Of a stretch of DNA of 33,619 nt, positions 9,933 through 21,900 are shown piece by piece (the first letter of the stretch is position 1; the number at the start of each line of letters is the position of its first letter). Origin of the DNA: Enhygromyxa salina (lineage in GTDB: Bacteria; Myxococcota_A; Polyangia; Nannocystales; Nannocystaceae); NCBI RefSeq assembly GCF_002994635.1, contig NZ_PVNL01000043.1, positions 1 through 33,619 on the forward strand, given 5' to 3'. The translations under genes were made by a program, and so were the position numbers. Under the pieces are notes generated by a model. The model searched no databases and was not told where the DNA came from. It saw only the letters and a list, made by a program, of their open reading frames with translations.

Positions 9933-10253
9933 ATGGATCTCAAGACCTTCTATACCGAGGCCACCACCGCCCTTCGCCACATCGACGAGGTGCTCGGCGA
10001 CCTCGAGCACGAGCTGCTCGACGTCAACCTCGCGGGCGACGTCCTGACCCTCGCGTTCGAGGACGGGGCCAAGTTCGTCATCAACGCCCACTCCGCCGCC
10101 GAACAGATCTGGATGGCCGCGGGCACGACCGCGTGGCACTTCGACTTTGTCAGCGAGCGCGACGTGTGGATCGCGAGCAAGACCAACGAGGAGCTGATGA
10201 CCACGGTCGCCCGGGTCGTCGGCGCCAAGCTGGGCGAGACGCTGACGCTCTGA
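9933..10253 (+). CDS. cyaY: Iron donor / frataxin-like protein CyaY
   Basis: A 106-residue bacterial frataxin, an iron-binding regulator of Fe-S cluster assembly that contacts IscS in the cytoplasm. The family pattern is clear: an acidic first helix (EATTALRHIDEVLGDLEHEL), then the strand series DVLTLAFEDGAKFVINAHS, the hallmark EQIWMAAGTTAWHFDF, then a Trp-containing strand and a C-terminal helix. Full length matches the usual 105-110 residues. ATG 9933 gives the normal family start; the in-frame ATG further upstream would add unrelated residues and overlap the preceding gene. No isc or suf genes are in the window. The next gene starts 4 bp after the stop. Confidence 0.9.
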   Translation: MDLKTFYTEATTALRHIDEVLGDLEHELLDVNLAGDVLTLAFEDGAKFVINAHSAAEQIWMAAGTTAWHFDFVSERDVWIASKTNEELMTTVARVVGAKLGETLTL

Positions 10254-10257
10254 GGCC

Positions 10258-11181
10258 GTGGTGCACGCCAGGTTTCGGGGCCCGGACGCTGCGGTCGCGC
10301 TCGCCTGCGTCGGGCTCGTCTGCGCGGCGCTGGGCTGCGCGCCGATCGACGTCACCAACACGGTCACGATCCGACCCCGGCCCGGACCGAGCGAGCAGTT
10401 TGGCGGCGAGCAGCTGGCGGCCCGCGAATTCGTCGCCGACTACGTTCAGATCGACGCGCGCCTGTTGATCGAGCTCCGCGAGCTGCAAAGCTGCGTGACG
10501 GCCCGGCATGTGCCGGTCCTGCGGGTCGAGAAGGTCCACCGCAGCAACCGCGGGTTCGTGATCTGGGACTTCGCGCTGGGGACCTTCACGGGCGCCTTCG
10601 CGGCGTTGGCGTTCGCGCAGCCGCGGTTGTTCTCGGATCGCCTGATCGACGGCACCGGGCGCGAGGTCTACGACTACACCGGCGCCTACGTGATCGGCGG
10701 CGTGTTCGCGGCGATCTCGGCTGGTCTGCTCGCGGCGGGGATCGTCGACGCCCACCGCTCGCGCGACACCACCCGCTACGCCGACGCGTTCGAGGTCGAG
10801 CTTGGACCCGAGCAAGCTTGCGCCGACAGCCAGCCGACGCCGCTGGCCGAGCGCGGGCTGAGGCTGGTCGTCGCTGGTGGTGTGATCGAGCTCGAGGCCG
10901 TGACCGACGCGAGCGGACGGGCGCGGTTCGAGCTGCCGGCCTGGGACGCGAGCGTGCCTGCGGGTGGGCGTCTGCCCGCGGTGATCGAGATCGCCACGCT
11001 GGACGCCGCCGATATCGAGCCGCGGGTGCTCGTGCTGTCGCTGCGGGTGCCGTTCGCGGGGATGACCGACGCGCACACGGGCGTCGCGGACACCCGCCGA
11101 TCCGCGCGCGACGATGAGCCTGGGCCGCTCGGGCTGATCGAGGGACCCCAGCCGGCCGCGAGCCCAGCGGGAGCGCCATGA
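10258..11181 (+). CDS. Predicted lipoprotein with two internal hydrophobic segments
   Basis: A 307-residue protein starting GTG 10258 (a second GTG follows directly). A signal sequence ends in a lipobox with C27 (LVCAALGC). Two long hydrophobic stretches, about 99-121 (FVIWDFALGTFTGAFAALAF) and 141-163 (YVIGGVFAAISAGLLAAGIV), could be a membrane hairpin. The C-terminal part is beta-rich (ELEAVTDASGRARFELP), like a small carboxypeptidase-regulatory or Ig-like fold. The stop overlaps folK as ATGA, so they are translationally coupled. Function is unknown. Confidence 0.7.
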   Translation: MVHARFRGPDAAVALACVGLVCAALGCAPIDVTNTVTIRPRPGPSEQFGGEQLAAREFVADYVQIDARLLIELRELQSCVTARHVPVLRVEKVHRSNRGFVIWDFALGTFTGAFAALAFAQPRLFSDRLIDGTGREVYDYTGAYVIGGVFAAISAGLLAAGIVDAHRSRDTTRYADAFEVELGPEQACADSQPTPLAERGLRLVVAGGVIELEAVTDASGRARFELPAWDASVPAGGRLPAVIEIATLDAADIEPRVLVLSLRVPFAGMTDAHTGVADTRRSARDDEPGPLGLIEGPQPAASPAGAP

Positions 11182-11705
11182 CCCAAGCAACCCAGATCGC
11201 CCGCTACTTGGTCGGGATCGGCAGCAACCTCGGGGATCGACAGGGCAGCCTGCGCGCCGCCGCGGCCGAGCTCGCGGCGCTCGCCGACGTCACGCTGACC
11301 GCTCGCTCGGGCGTATGGGAGACGCGGCCGCTCGGTCCTGGGCTGGGTGCGTTTCTCAACGCCGCCGTCGAGCTGCACACCCCGATCCCCGCGGCCACGC
11401 TGCTCGACCACTTGCTGACGGTCGAGCGTCGTCACGGTCGAGTCCGGCGCGAGCGCTGGGGCGACCGCACCTTGGACCTGGATCTGCTGTGTGGGTTCGA
11501 CCCTGACGGGCGCGAGCTGATCCTCGACACCCCCAGCCTGACGCTGCCGCATCCCGAGCTCGGGCGCCGCGACTTCGTGCTGCAGCCGTTGCTCGACATC
11601 GATCCGACCCTGCGCGTGGCTGGCCGCAGCTGCGTTGAGCTGCTGGCCAACCTCGACGACGATCAGCGCACGCTGCTGCGACGGCTGTCGCCGTCCGCTT
11701 GGTAG
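11178..11705 (+). CDS. folK: 2-amino-4-hydroxy-6-hydroxymethyldihydropteridine pyrophosphokinase
   Basis: A 175-residue HPPK that transfers pyrophosphate from ATP to 6-hydroxymethyl-7,8-dihydropterin in folate synthesis, in the cytoplasm. The opening strand and loop VGIGSNLGDR (12-21), the pterin-binding region with NAAVEL, and the core RWGDRTLDLDLL (93-104, with Mg-binding D100 and D102) are all present. LPHPELGRRDFVLQPLLD (123-140) completes the signature. It is the last gene of the tight plus-strand run and overlaps the upstream lipoprotein gene by 4 bp. No other folate gene is in the window. Confidence 0.96.
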   Translation: MTQATQIARYLVGIGSNLGDRQGSLRAAAAELAALADVTLTARSGVWETRPLGPGLGAFLNAAVELHTPIPAATLLDHLLTVERRHGRVRRERWGDRTLDLDLLCGFDPDGRELILDTPSLTLPHPELGRRDFVLQPLLDIDPTLRVAGRSCVELLANLDDDQRTLLRRLSPSAW

Positions 11706-11720
11706 CACGACCTCATCGTG
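11706..11720. terminator. Short hairpin in the 22-bp gap between folK and the convergent gene
   Basis: CACGA and TCGTG form a 5-bp stem with a CCTCA loop directly after the folK stop. It is the only structure in the gap and is weak. Confidence 0.3.
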
Positions 11721-11727
11721 ATGCTCG

Positions 11728-12207
11728 CTAGTCTTGCGCCTGGTGGCGCAAGAACTCCTTCGCGAGCATCTCCGCCGAGACCCCGATATCCGCGTCCGGC
11801 ACCACCGAGGCCTGCGAGCGCCAATCCACGAAGTCGGGCGCCTGGCGCAACAATTCCTCGTAGAAGTCCTCCGGAATCCAAAAGATCACCGGACCCCGGA
11901 GCAGCTCGAGCCGATCACGATTCAGGTTGAGCCGCGCTGCGAGGTCCGCGGCCGCGTCCCTGGGCATGCGCTCGAACCCGTGGACGAGGTGCAGTACACC
12001 CTCCGGCTGGGTGTCCGCGAGCAGTCCGTCGATGCCGTCGAGATCCAGTCGATGCCAGCGCGGCTCACCAAACCGCCGCAGTATCTCGGCGATACGCGTG
12101 AGCGCGGGCCGGGCCAGCGCTCCGCGTCCGAGCAACAAGAAGATCTCGAACCCGGTGTCGAACTCGAGCGCACCCTGAAGCCGTCGAAACCAGCGCGAGT
12201 CCTTCAT
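11728..12207 (-). CDS. 159-residue partner of the upstream P-loop ATPase, unknown function
   Basis: A soluble alpha/beta protein of 159 residues. The first part (EIFLLLGRGALARPALTRIAEILRRF) and VLHLVHGFERMPRDAAADLA read like an NTPase-style or nucleotide-fold core without a P-loop. The second part has a striking block at 94-132: NLNRDRL, GPVIFWIPEDFYEELL, APDFVDWRSQ. From memory, similar N-x-x-R, WLPE-like, APDxWxWRS blocks occur next to or within bacterial ATPase/TPR proteins, often in accessory regions; I cannot confirm this here. Its ATG overlaps the stop of the ATPase gene (ATGA, 12204-12207), so the two are coupled and probably work together. Confidence 0.75.
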   Translation of the reverse strand: MKDSRWFRRLQGALEFDTGFEIFLLLGRGALARPALTRIAEILRRFGEPRWHRLDLDGIDGLLADTQPEGVLHLVHGFERMPRDAAADLAARLNLNRDRLELLRGPVIFWIPEDFYEELLRQAPDFVDWRSQASVVPDADIGVSAEMLAKEFLRHQAQD

Positions 12208-13526
12208 GATTTATGCAGTTGGATGAGTGGATTGGGAGCAAACCACATGTCGCCATTCGCATAGGGGATCGCATAGTTCCACAACAGCAACTCATGCGAG
12301 ACCTGGCCACCCTTGGGTTCCCCGTGCGCTTCGATATATTCGAGCTCTGCTCGGCGAATCCCGGTCATGGTGATCTCGAATTCCTTGCCCCACTCGTCGG
12401 CGGCCCGCTCGGCGGTCTGGGTGTCGATGCTGGCCAGCCCATCCATGCCCGCGAGCTTGGCAGCCTCCCGCACGAGCTGAAGCAGCTGGCGAGTGAGGCC
12501 TCCAGACTTGGTGATCAGGAGATCGAGCGCCCCGACGGAGAACGAGGTGGAAACATCGAGCTGCGCGCTCGCGCAGCGCCGCGAGATGATCTCGCGCGCA
12601 GCTGCACGGCCGCCGGACACTTGCTCTGGCGCGACGTGTCGCGTGGTCGTCGTGGGCCCAGCGACGATCAGGTTGGTCAATCGTGCCCGGTCGAAATGGT
12701 TGGCAACGGCGCTCCACTCCGCCGCCAACATCAGTGTCACCGGGCCAGTGTAGACCAGCGGAGCCTGCGGTTTGGTCAAGGTCCGGCTGGTCGCGAATAG
12801 GTCGCGGATCGACTCGATCTTTGTCAGCTTGTCGAGCCCATCGACGAGCACCAGCGGGGCCCGGATCTGCGCGACGTCGACCAAGATCTGATCCACGACC
12901 CAGACGAGCGCGTCCAGGGCCGGGTCACCATCCTTGACCGGGCGCGTGAGGCCGCCCAGCGCCGGCCGCCCAACCGGCACCAGCGGGGACCCCGTCGCAG
13001 CACGCACCGCCTGCAGCCCAGTCTTCGCAGCTGTCGTCGCACCCGGAGCCAACAGGTCGAAGGCCAGCAGCGCGACACCCTCGACGAGATCCGCGACCGC
13101 AATGTTGTGACGGCGGTCCAACAGCCCCTCGAAGGTCTGCTCGAGGTGTTTTTTCAGGGTCGGATCGACTTGATGACCAAAGCGACTCGCCGCGGTTCGA
13201 ATCGCAGCGGCGCCGATGCAAAACAGGATCTCGGCGGCGCTGACTTCGTCGATCCGCGCGGCTGCACGCCACAAGTCCACGCCCACGACCACGTGCGATC
13301 CCGCCAGTAACTCGGCGAGCTTCGTCAGCTCGGTGCTCTTTCCCGCCCCTACCGAGCCACAGATGACCCACTTGCCTTGCTCGTCGAAACCAGCGTCGAG
13401 CGAACTGGCGATCCTGCGCGCGACCGAGTCCGAGCGCTCGACGAACAGGTTGAGCTCGTCGATGTGGAGGCGCTCTTTGGGGTCACAGACCTTGTAGAGC
13501 CGCCGCCAGCCGTCGGAAGGAGTCAT
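12204..13526 (-). CDS. P-loop AAA/STAND-type ATPase
   Basis: A 440-residue soluble ATPase. Walker A is CGSVGAGKST (56-65, K63). A Walker B-like strand APLVLVDGLDKL (223-234) carries D229 and D232. Then come a candidate sensor strand (PLVYTGPVTLMLAAEW) and a C-terminal helical region with LLITKSGGLTRQLLQLVREAAKLA, as in STAND or AAA_16 proteins. No effector domain is fused. ATG 13526 is chosen because TACAGT ends 7 nt upstream; the longer in-frame reading back to 13628 would run to the glmS stop codon. The stretch near its 3' end (12220-12350) is visibly less GC-rich than its neighbours, which hints at acquisition. Coupled to the 159-residue gene; a conflict or signalling role is inferred. Confidence 0.85.
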   Translation of the reverse strand: MTPSDGWRRLYKVCDPKERLHIDELNLFVERSDSVARRIASSLDAGFDEQGKWVICGSVGAGKSTELTKLAELLAGSHVVVGVDLWRAAARIDEVSAAEILFCIGAAAIRTAASRFGHQVDPTLKKHLEQTFEGLLDRRHNIAVADLVEGVALLAFDLLAPGATTAAKTGLQAVRAATGSPLVPVGRPALGGLTRPVKDGDPALDALVWVVDQILVDVAQIRAPLVLVDGLDKLTKIESIRDLFATSRTLTKPQAPLVYTGPVTLMLAAEWSAVANHFDRARLTNLIVAGPTTTTRHVAPEQVSGGRAAAREIISRRCASAQLDVSTSFSVGALDLLITKSGGLTRQLLQLVREAAKLAGMDGLASIDTQTAERAADEWGKEFEITMTGIRRAELEYIEAHGEPKGGQVSHELLLWNYAIPYANGDMWFAPNPLIQLHKS

Positions 13527-13533
13527 TGCTGTG

Positions 13534-13539
13534 ACTGTA
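13534..13539 (-). promoter_or_regulatory. -10 box of the ATPase operon
   Basis: TACAGT on the minus strand ends exactly 7 nt before the ATG at 13526, the same geometry as at the aldo/keto reductase and protease genes. The operon therefore has its own promoter in the 101-bp gap after glmS, and its mRNA is probably leaderless. Confidence 0.45.
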
Positions 13540-13604
13540 GCCCACCCGCGATACACCGACAGTGGCGCCAGCGGCGCGTGAGTGCCGCGCTGTGCTGCCA
13601 ACCA

Positions 13605-13620
13605 CCAGTCGTGCGACTGG
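13605..13620 (-). terminator. Hairpin just after glmS
   Basis: CCAGTC and GACTGG form a perfect 6-bp stem with a 4-nt loop, starting 7 nt beyond the glmS stop in the direction of transcription. An alternative 7-bp pairing (13594-13600 with 13618-13624) overlaps it. No U-run follows. Confidence 0.45.
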
Positions 13621-13627
13621 CAGCGCA

Positions 13628-15529
<1,902 letters not shown>

Positions 15530-15537
15530 GAGCGACT

Positions 15538-15543
15538 GTTATA
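15538..15543 (-). promoter_or_regulatory. -10 box of glmS
   Basis: TATAAC on the minus strand, 8 nt from the ATG at 15529. A start site at about the ATG is predicted. The upstream 50 bp are very GC-rich and include a 16-bp palindrome; there is no clear -35. Confidence 0.5.
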
Positions 15544-15564
15544 CCCGAGCCGCCCCGACTCGGC

Positions 15565-15580
15565 CCGTGCGCGCGCACGG
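15565..15580. terminator. Perfect 16-bp palindrome between the M16 operon and glmS
   Basis: CCGTGCGCGCGCACGG is its own reverse complement. It lies 27 nt after the stop of the M16 lipoprotein gene and 22 nt upstream of the glmS -10 box. It may be the end of the M16 transcript or an upstream site for glmS. A short CCGAG/CTCGG repeat lies next to it (15545-15563). Confidence 0.4.
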
Positions 15581-15606
15581 CGGTCAGGACGGCTGGGCGG
15601 CGCGCG

Positions 15607-17136
15607 CTACAGCGGCTTCAGATCCGTGTCGTACTCGTAGATCTTGGCGCCTTCGAGCTCTTTGACGTCCTTGAGCTGCTTTTTGACCTTCGCCGCCTTG
15701 CCCACGATCACGATCACCGGGGTGGTGTGGATGTGCTTGGCCGCGGTGTCCTTGATGTCACCGAGTTCGATCTTGCGGACCTCCTCGATGTAGTTGTTGT
15801 AGTAGTCCTCCGGCAGGTTGTAGGTCAGCATCGTGCCGACCTTGCCCGCGATCTGCGAGGCGGTCTCGATCTGCAGGGGGAAGCTCAGGGCCATGTTGTC
15901 GACGGCGGCCTTGAACTCTTGCTCGGTCGGATCCGTGGTCCGCAGCTGGTCGATGTGACCCAGCAGCGCGCTGAGCATCTCGTCGGTCTCCTTGGTCTGG
16001 GTGACGAGCAAGAACGCGCCGATCGCCTTTTGCGGCGCCTGGAACGAGCCGATGTTGTAGGTCAGCTTCCGCTCTTCGCGGATGTCACGGAACAGCCGCG
16101 AAGACATGCCGCCACCGAACAGCTTGGTGACCGCGGCCATCTTCTCCCACTCGGGGCTGTTGCGGGCGACCGAGTTGACGTTGGCGATGACGATGTCCGA
16201 GCTGATCTGGTTGCGGTCGACGATGTGAACCGCGAGCTCGGTGGGGACCGCCTTTTGGTAGTCCGCGCCCGTGAACGCCTCGAGTGGGTGCGGCGGGACC
16301 TCGCCCTCGAACGGCTTCCAGCGCCCGAGCGTGCTCTCGACCAGCTTCTGGACGTCGGCCTGGGTCACGTCGCCCGAGAGGATCAGGTAGGCGTTGCCGG
16401 GCCGGTAGTAGAGGTCATGGAACGCACGCAGCGCCTCGGGCGTGACGGCGTCGATCTCGGCGTCGGTCGGGAAGTCCGGCGCGTAGGGGTGGCCGGGCGG
16501 GAACAGCAGCTTTTGGGTCAGCCGCTGCGCGAGCGCGCCGCCGTCGGACTTCTCGCCCTTGATCGCGACCTTCTGCTGGTCCTTTTGCTTCTCCAGCGCG
16601 TCCTTGTCGAACTTGGGGTTCTGCGCGACGTCGTTGACCAGCTCGAGCGCGAACTTGAGGTTGGGCGTCAACACCCGGGTCTGGATGAAGCTGTTGTGCT
16701 CACCCGCGCCGGCCGACAGGCTGCTGCCGAGCTGCTCGATCGACTCGTCGATCTTGGCCTTGCTGCGCTTCTTGGTGCCCTCGGTCAGCATCGACGCCGT
16801 CATCGCGCCGACCAGGTCGTCGTTGATCGTGCCGGCCTTGACGACCAGCTGCACGTCGACGAGCGGGACCTCATGGTTCTCGACGATGTAGACCATGAGC
16901 TTGTTGGGCAGCTCGAACTTTTGCAGCGCCGGGAAGTTCACGGACCGCTGCTCGGACGGCGGCGGCGGCTCGGGGTACACGCGCGCGGGCTCGGCCGGCG
17001 GCGCCTCGACCTCGACGGTCTCGGCCGGTGGCGTGGGGTCCTCGGTGTTCTTGTCGCAGGCGGTCAAGCCCAGCGAAGCAAGTAGACCAGCGCCAGCGGC
17101 GATGCTGATGAAACGGTGACGGATGTCGATGTTCAT
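15607..17136 (-). CDS. M16 peptidase-family lipoprotein, non-catalytic (R/Y) subunit
   Basis: A 509-residue lipoprotein with signal sequence and lipobox ending at C27 (ASLGLTAC), then a Pro/Glu-rich linker to about 65. The M16 fold follows, but where catalytic members have HxxEH this protein has GAMTASMLTEGT (110-121), so both His and the Glu are missing. It keeps the Arg/Tyr substrate-binding motif of the partner subunit (REERKLTYNIGSF). It starts 20 bp after the stop of the HxxEH-containing gene. By analogy with the two-subunit M16B peptidases, the pair should form one periplasmic heterodimeric peptidase tethered by this lipid anchor. Substrate unknown. Confidence 0.92.
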   Translation of the reverse strand: MNIDIRHRFISIAAGAGLLASLGLTACDKNTEDPTPPAETVEVEAPPAEPARVYPEPPPPSEQRSVNFPALQKFELPNKLMVYIVENHEVPLVDVQLVVKAGTINDDLVGAMTASMLTEGTKKRSKAKIDESIEQLGSSLSAGAGEHNSFIQTRVLTPNLKFALELVNDVAQNPKFDKDALEKQKDQQKVAIKGEKSDGGALAQRLTQKLLFPPGHPYAPDFPTDAEIDAVTPEALRAFHDLYYRPGNAYLILSGDVTQADVQKLVESTLGRWKPFEGEVPPHPLEAFTGADYQKAVPTELAVHIVDRNQISSDIVIANVNSVARNSPEWEKMAAVTKLFGGGMSSRLFRDIREERKLTYNIGSFQAPQKAIGAFLLVTQTKETDEMLSALLGHIDQLRTTDPTEQEFKAAVDNMALSFPLQIETASQIAGKVGTMLTYNLPEDYYNNYIEEVRKIELGDIKDTAAKHIHTTPVIVIVGKAAKVKKQLKDVKELEGAKIYEYDTDLKPL

Positions 17137-17156
17137 GGCGAAGTTACTCCCGTTCC

Positions 17157-18590
<1,434 letters not shown>

Positions 18591-18928
18591 CTTTGCTCGT
18601 GTCTCCAGGTGGGGCGGCGCGAACCCTATCAGCCCGTGCGGGGCGGGTGTAGACCCCCCACCCGATCCTGGACCCTCGTCACGCAGGTCCGCTGCGTGTC
18701 CGGTCGGCCGCTCACGCAGCCTCGAAGCGCCGGCGATCTGGCGCGCAAAGCCGTCACTCGACCCCGCAGAACCGGCGCTAACGCGATTCTCGTGGGCGGG
18801 GACTCGCGTGCCATCCAGGGTGCGGACGAACCCCACGAGATCGTGTGCCTGATCGCATCGCCACGCCCGCCGTGTCCTGACTCATGCGAGCGCGTGAAAC
18901 CTGGCCGGAGTCAAAAACGGAGCTGAGA
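18591..18928. other. 338-bp intergenic region upstream of the M16 operon
   Basis: No gene is supported. It holds a 6-bp CGGGTG/CACCCG inverted repeat with a 9-nt loop (18644-18664). It also has a GGAG (minus strand, about 12 nt before the M16 start) that could be a ribosome-binding site. Frames through it are open only because of GC content. Confidence 0.5.
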
Positions 18929-21900
18929 TCACTCTCGAGGCAGCGCTGCGAGTCCCTCGCGGGCCCGCTTGCTGCCGCGCTCCCACTCGAGCAGCTCGCT
19001 CAGGCGCAGGGCTTCGTCGAGGCAGCGCCGCGCGTCGTCGGGCCGGTCGCCGTCGACCCGCAAGCTGGCCCGGAGCAGCAGGAACTCGGCGCTGGTCCGG
19101 CGGTCGCCGATCTTGCGCGCGAGCTCGAGCCCGCGGCCGACGTGTTGCTCGGCGAGCATCGCCTGATCGAGCGCGCGGAGCAGCCGACCCAAAAATTCGT
19201 GACAGCGCATCACGCCCAGGTTCTCGTTGCGCCGCTCGGCCTGAAACAGCGCGTGCTCGGCCCAGGTCCTGGCCTTGAGGGAGTCGCCCGAGCGCTCGTG
19301 CAGATCGGCGGCGGCCAACAGGTAGCGCCACATCGACACGTCGATGATCGCGCGGGGGCCGTCGCCGAGGGTGCACATGTCGAGGCCCTCGCTCAGTTCC
19401 TTGATGCCGCGGGTCAGCTGCCCCGCGCTGGCGTAGGCGCCGGCGAGGTCGGCGTAGAGCTCGAGCAGCGCCGGCCGTCGGCCCTGCGCGATCAGGGGTC
19501 CGAGCGCGCGCTGGTAGGCGTCGATCGCCCCCTTCCAGTCGCGCTTGCGGCTGAGGCAGCGGCCCAGCGCGCGGTGCATCTCGGACTCGAGCTCGGGCGC
19601 CTGGCCGGTGCCGAGCACCTTGCGGAGCGTGTCGATCGCCTCGTCCACCCGATCCGTGAAACAGAAGGGATCGATCAGCTCGGCGATCAGGTGGGCCTCG
19701 TGCTGCAGCCGATCTTCGTCGGCGAGCCGGCGGCAGGCCTTGAGCGCGGTCCGGAGCAGGCGCACGGCCTTGGGATCGTCGAACGACGCGATCGCGGTCA
19801 CGGCCGCCTCGCGCAGGGCCTCGATCAGCTCGACGGTCTGAACCCGGCCGGGGGTGTCGCGGACTCGGCTGGGTTGGGCGCGCAGCAGGTGGAGGGCCCG
19901 GACCGTGGGCGACAGCTGGGCGCTCTCGGTTCTGATCGCGGCCTCGCGATGGAGGTGGCGCGCGCGGTTGCGATCCATCGTGGTCGGGATGTGCTCGCAG
20001 ATCCGCCGGCTGCGAAACTCCCAGGTGCGCCCGTCGACTGCGGTGAGCAGCCCGGCGTGGACCAGCGCGTTGAGGTGTCGCCGGAGGTCACCGGGCTGAC
20101 CCAGCGGGTCGGTCTCGCGCAGCGCGTCGACGTCATCGAGGGTCATGCGCTCGCCGAGCAGTGACGCGAGCTCGATGACCTGGCGCTCGTTGGCGGCGAG
20201 GTTTCCGAGCCAGGCGTTGATCGCGTCGACGACGTCGACCGTCTGGCCGGCGGCCGGCAGGCTGCGGACCGCGAGCTCGAGCTCGAACGGGGTCATCGGC
20301 GCGTGGCTGGCCAGCCGGGCCGGCAGCGCGGACTTCGACTTCGACAGCCCCTCGGCCCACGCTTCGATCTCGGTCGGGCCGAGCCGCGGGAGCGCGACCA
20401 CGGGGCTGTGCAGCCAGTCGCGCTTCTCTTCGGCGGTCGCGACCAGCAGCAGGATCGGGTGCTCCGAGCGCGCTCGGACCAGCTGCTGCAGGACCCGACG
20501 CGACGGCGCGTCCCAGCGATCCACGTCGTCGAACACCAGCACGAGCGGCCGCCCGGAGACCTCGGTGAGCGCCTGCACGGCCGACGTGAAGCACTCGCGA
20601 CGGCGGACCGCGTACTCGATCGCGTTGGCGCCGACGCCCGCGCCCACGCCCACGCCGAACAGCTCCTGCATCCCCGGCAGCGCCTCGTAGGACAGGCCGA
20701 TCAGGTTGGCCGCGCGGTTGATCTCGCCGGGTGTGGCGCTGCGATGGTCGACGGCGAGCAAGCTGCTCACGGCCACGCGGATCGGCCACAGCGCGGTCAT
20801 GGCCCCGGTCGGCTCGCAGCCGGTCTGCAGCACCCGCCAGCCGTGTTGCTCGGCGCGATCGCACAGCTCGTCGAGCAGCCGCGACTTGCCCGCCCCGGAT
20901 CCGCCCGCGATGACCTGGGTCATGAGCCCGGGCTTGGGATACTGAAGCTGGCGCTCGGCGGCGGCGAGCACCGCCGCCCATGCCTCGCCCGCGAGGCGCG
21001 AGGGCAGGGCGCGCAGCAACACCTCGGCCGTGGCCTCGCCCGTGGCCTGGCGCAGCGCCCGAGTCGAGCGCCGCTCGACCCGCCAGTTCGGCGTGATCGC
21101 GTGCTGATCCGGCGCCGGGATCCCGCACGCCGGACAGTAGCGATCGACCGGCCGCATCTGCTCTTGGCAGTTGGTGCAGTGGATCTGCGCCTGGTGACCC
21201 AGCCGGGCAGCCTCGACGATCGCCTCGCGGAACTCGGCGGCGTCGGCGTAGCGACCGTCTCGCTCTTTGGCCAGCGCCCGCAGGCACACCGCCTCGAGCG
21301 GATCCGGCGTCTTGCCCAGCACCTCGCTGGGCGGCTTGGGGACCTCGTGGATGTGGCGGTGGAGGATCTCGACCGCGACGTCCGACTCGAACGGCGGCCG
21401 TCCGGTCAGCATCTGGTAGAGGATCACGCCGACCGCATAGATGTCCGAGCGCTGATCGAGCTTGAGCCCGCAGGCCTGCTCCGGCGACATGTACTCGGGC
21501 GTTCCGCACACGGCACCTTGGCTGGTCAGGCCCGGGCGCGCGCGCGCGTTGGGGGCGTCGTCCATCAGCTTGGCGATGCCAAAGTCGAGGACCTTCAGCA
21601 GCTCGCCGCGGGTCCGCAGCGACTGGACCAGGATGTTCTCGGGCTTGAGATCACGGTGCAGGACCCCGAGCCCATGGGCCTCGGCGAGCGCCGCGAGCAC
21701 CTGCAAGATCAGGTCTGCGATGCGCTCGCGTGTCAGCGGAAACTCGTCGTAGATGATCTGCTCGAGGGATCGGCCCTCGATGTACTCCATCACCAGGTAG
21801 GTGATGCCGTCGTGGGTCCGACCGTAGTCGACGACCGACACCACGTTGGGGTGGTTGAGGCTCGCGCAGTTGTGCGCCTCGTTGGCGAACCGAGCCTGCG

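Noticed and set aside
15530..15606. glmS ribozyme/riboswitch upstream of glmS
   Set aside because: The -10 box is 8 nt from the start codon and the 77-bp gap lacks room and the conserved core.
18591..18836. N-terminal extension of the M16 peptidase back to 18836
   Set aside because: The 82 extra residues would bury the signal peptide that begins at ATG 18590.
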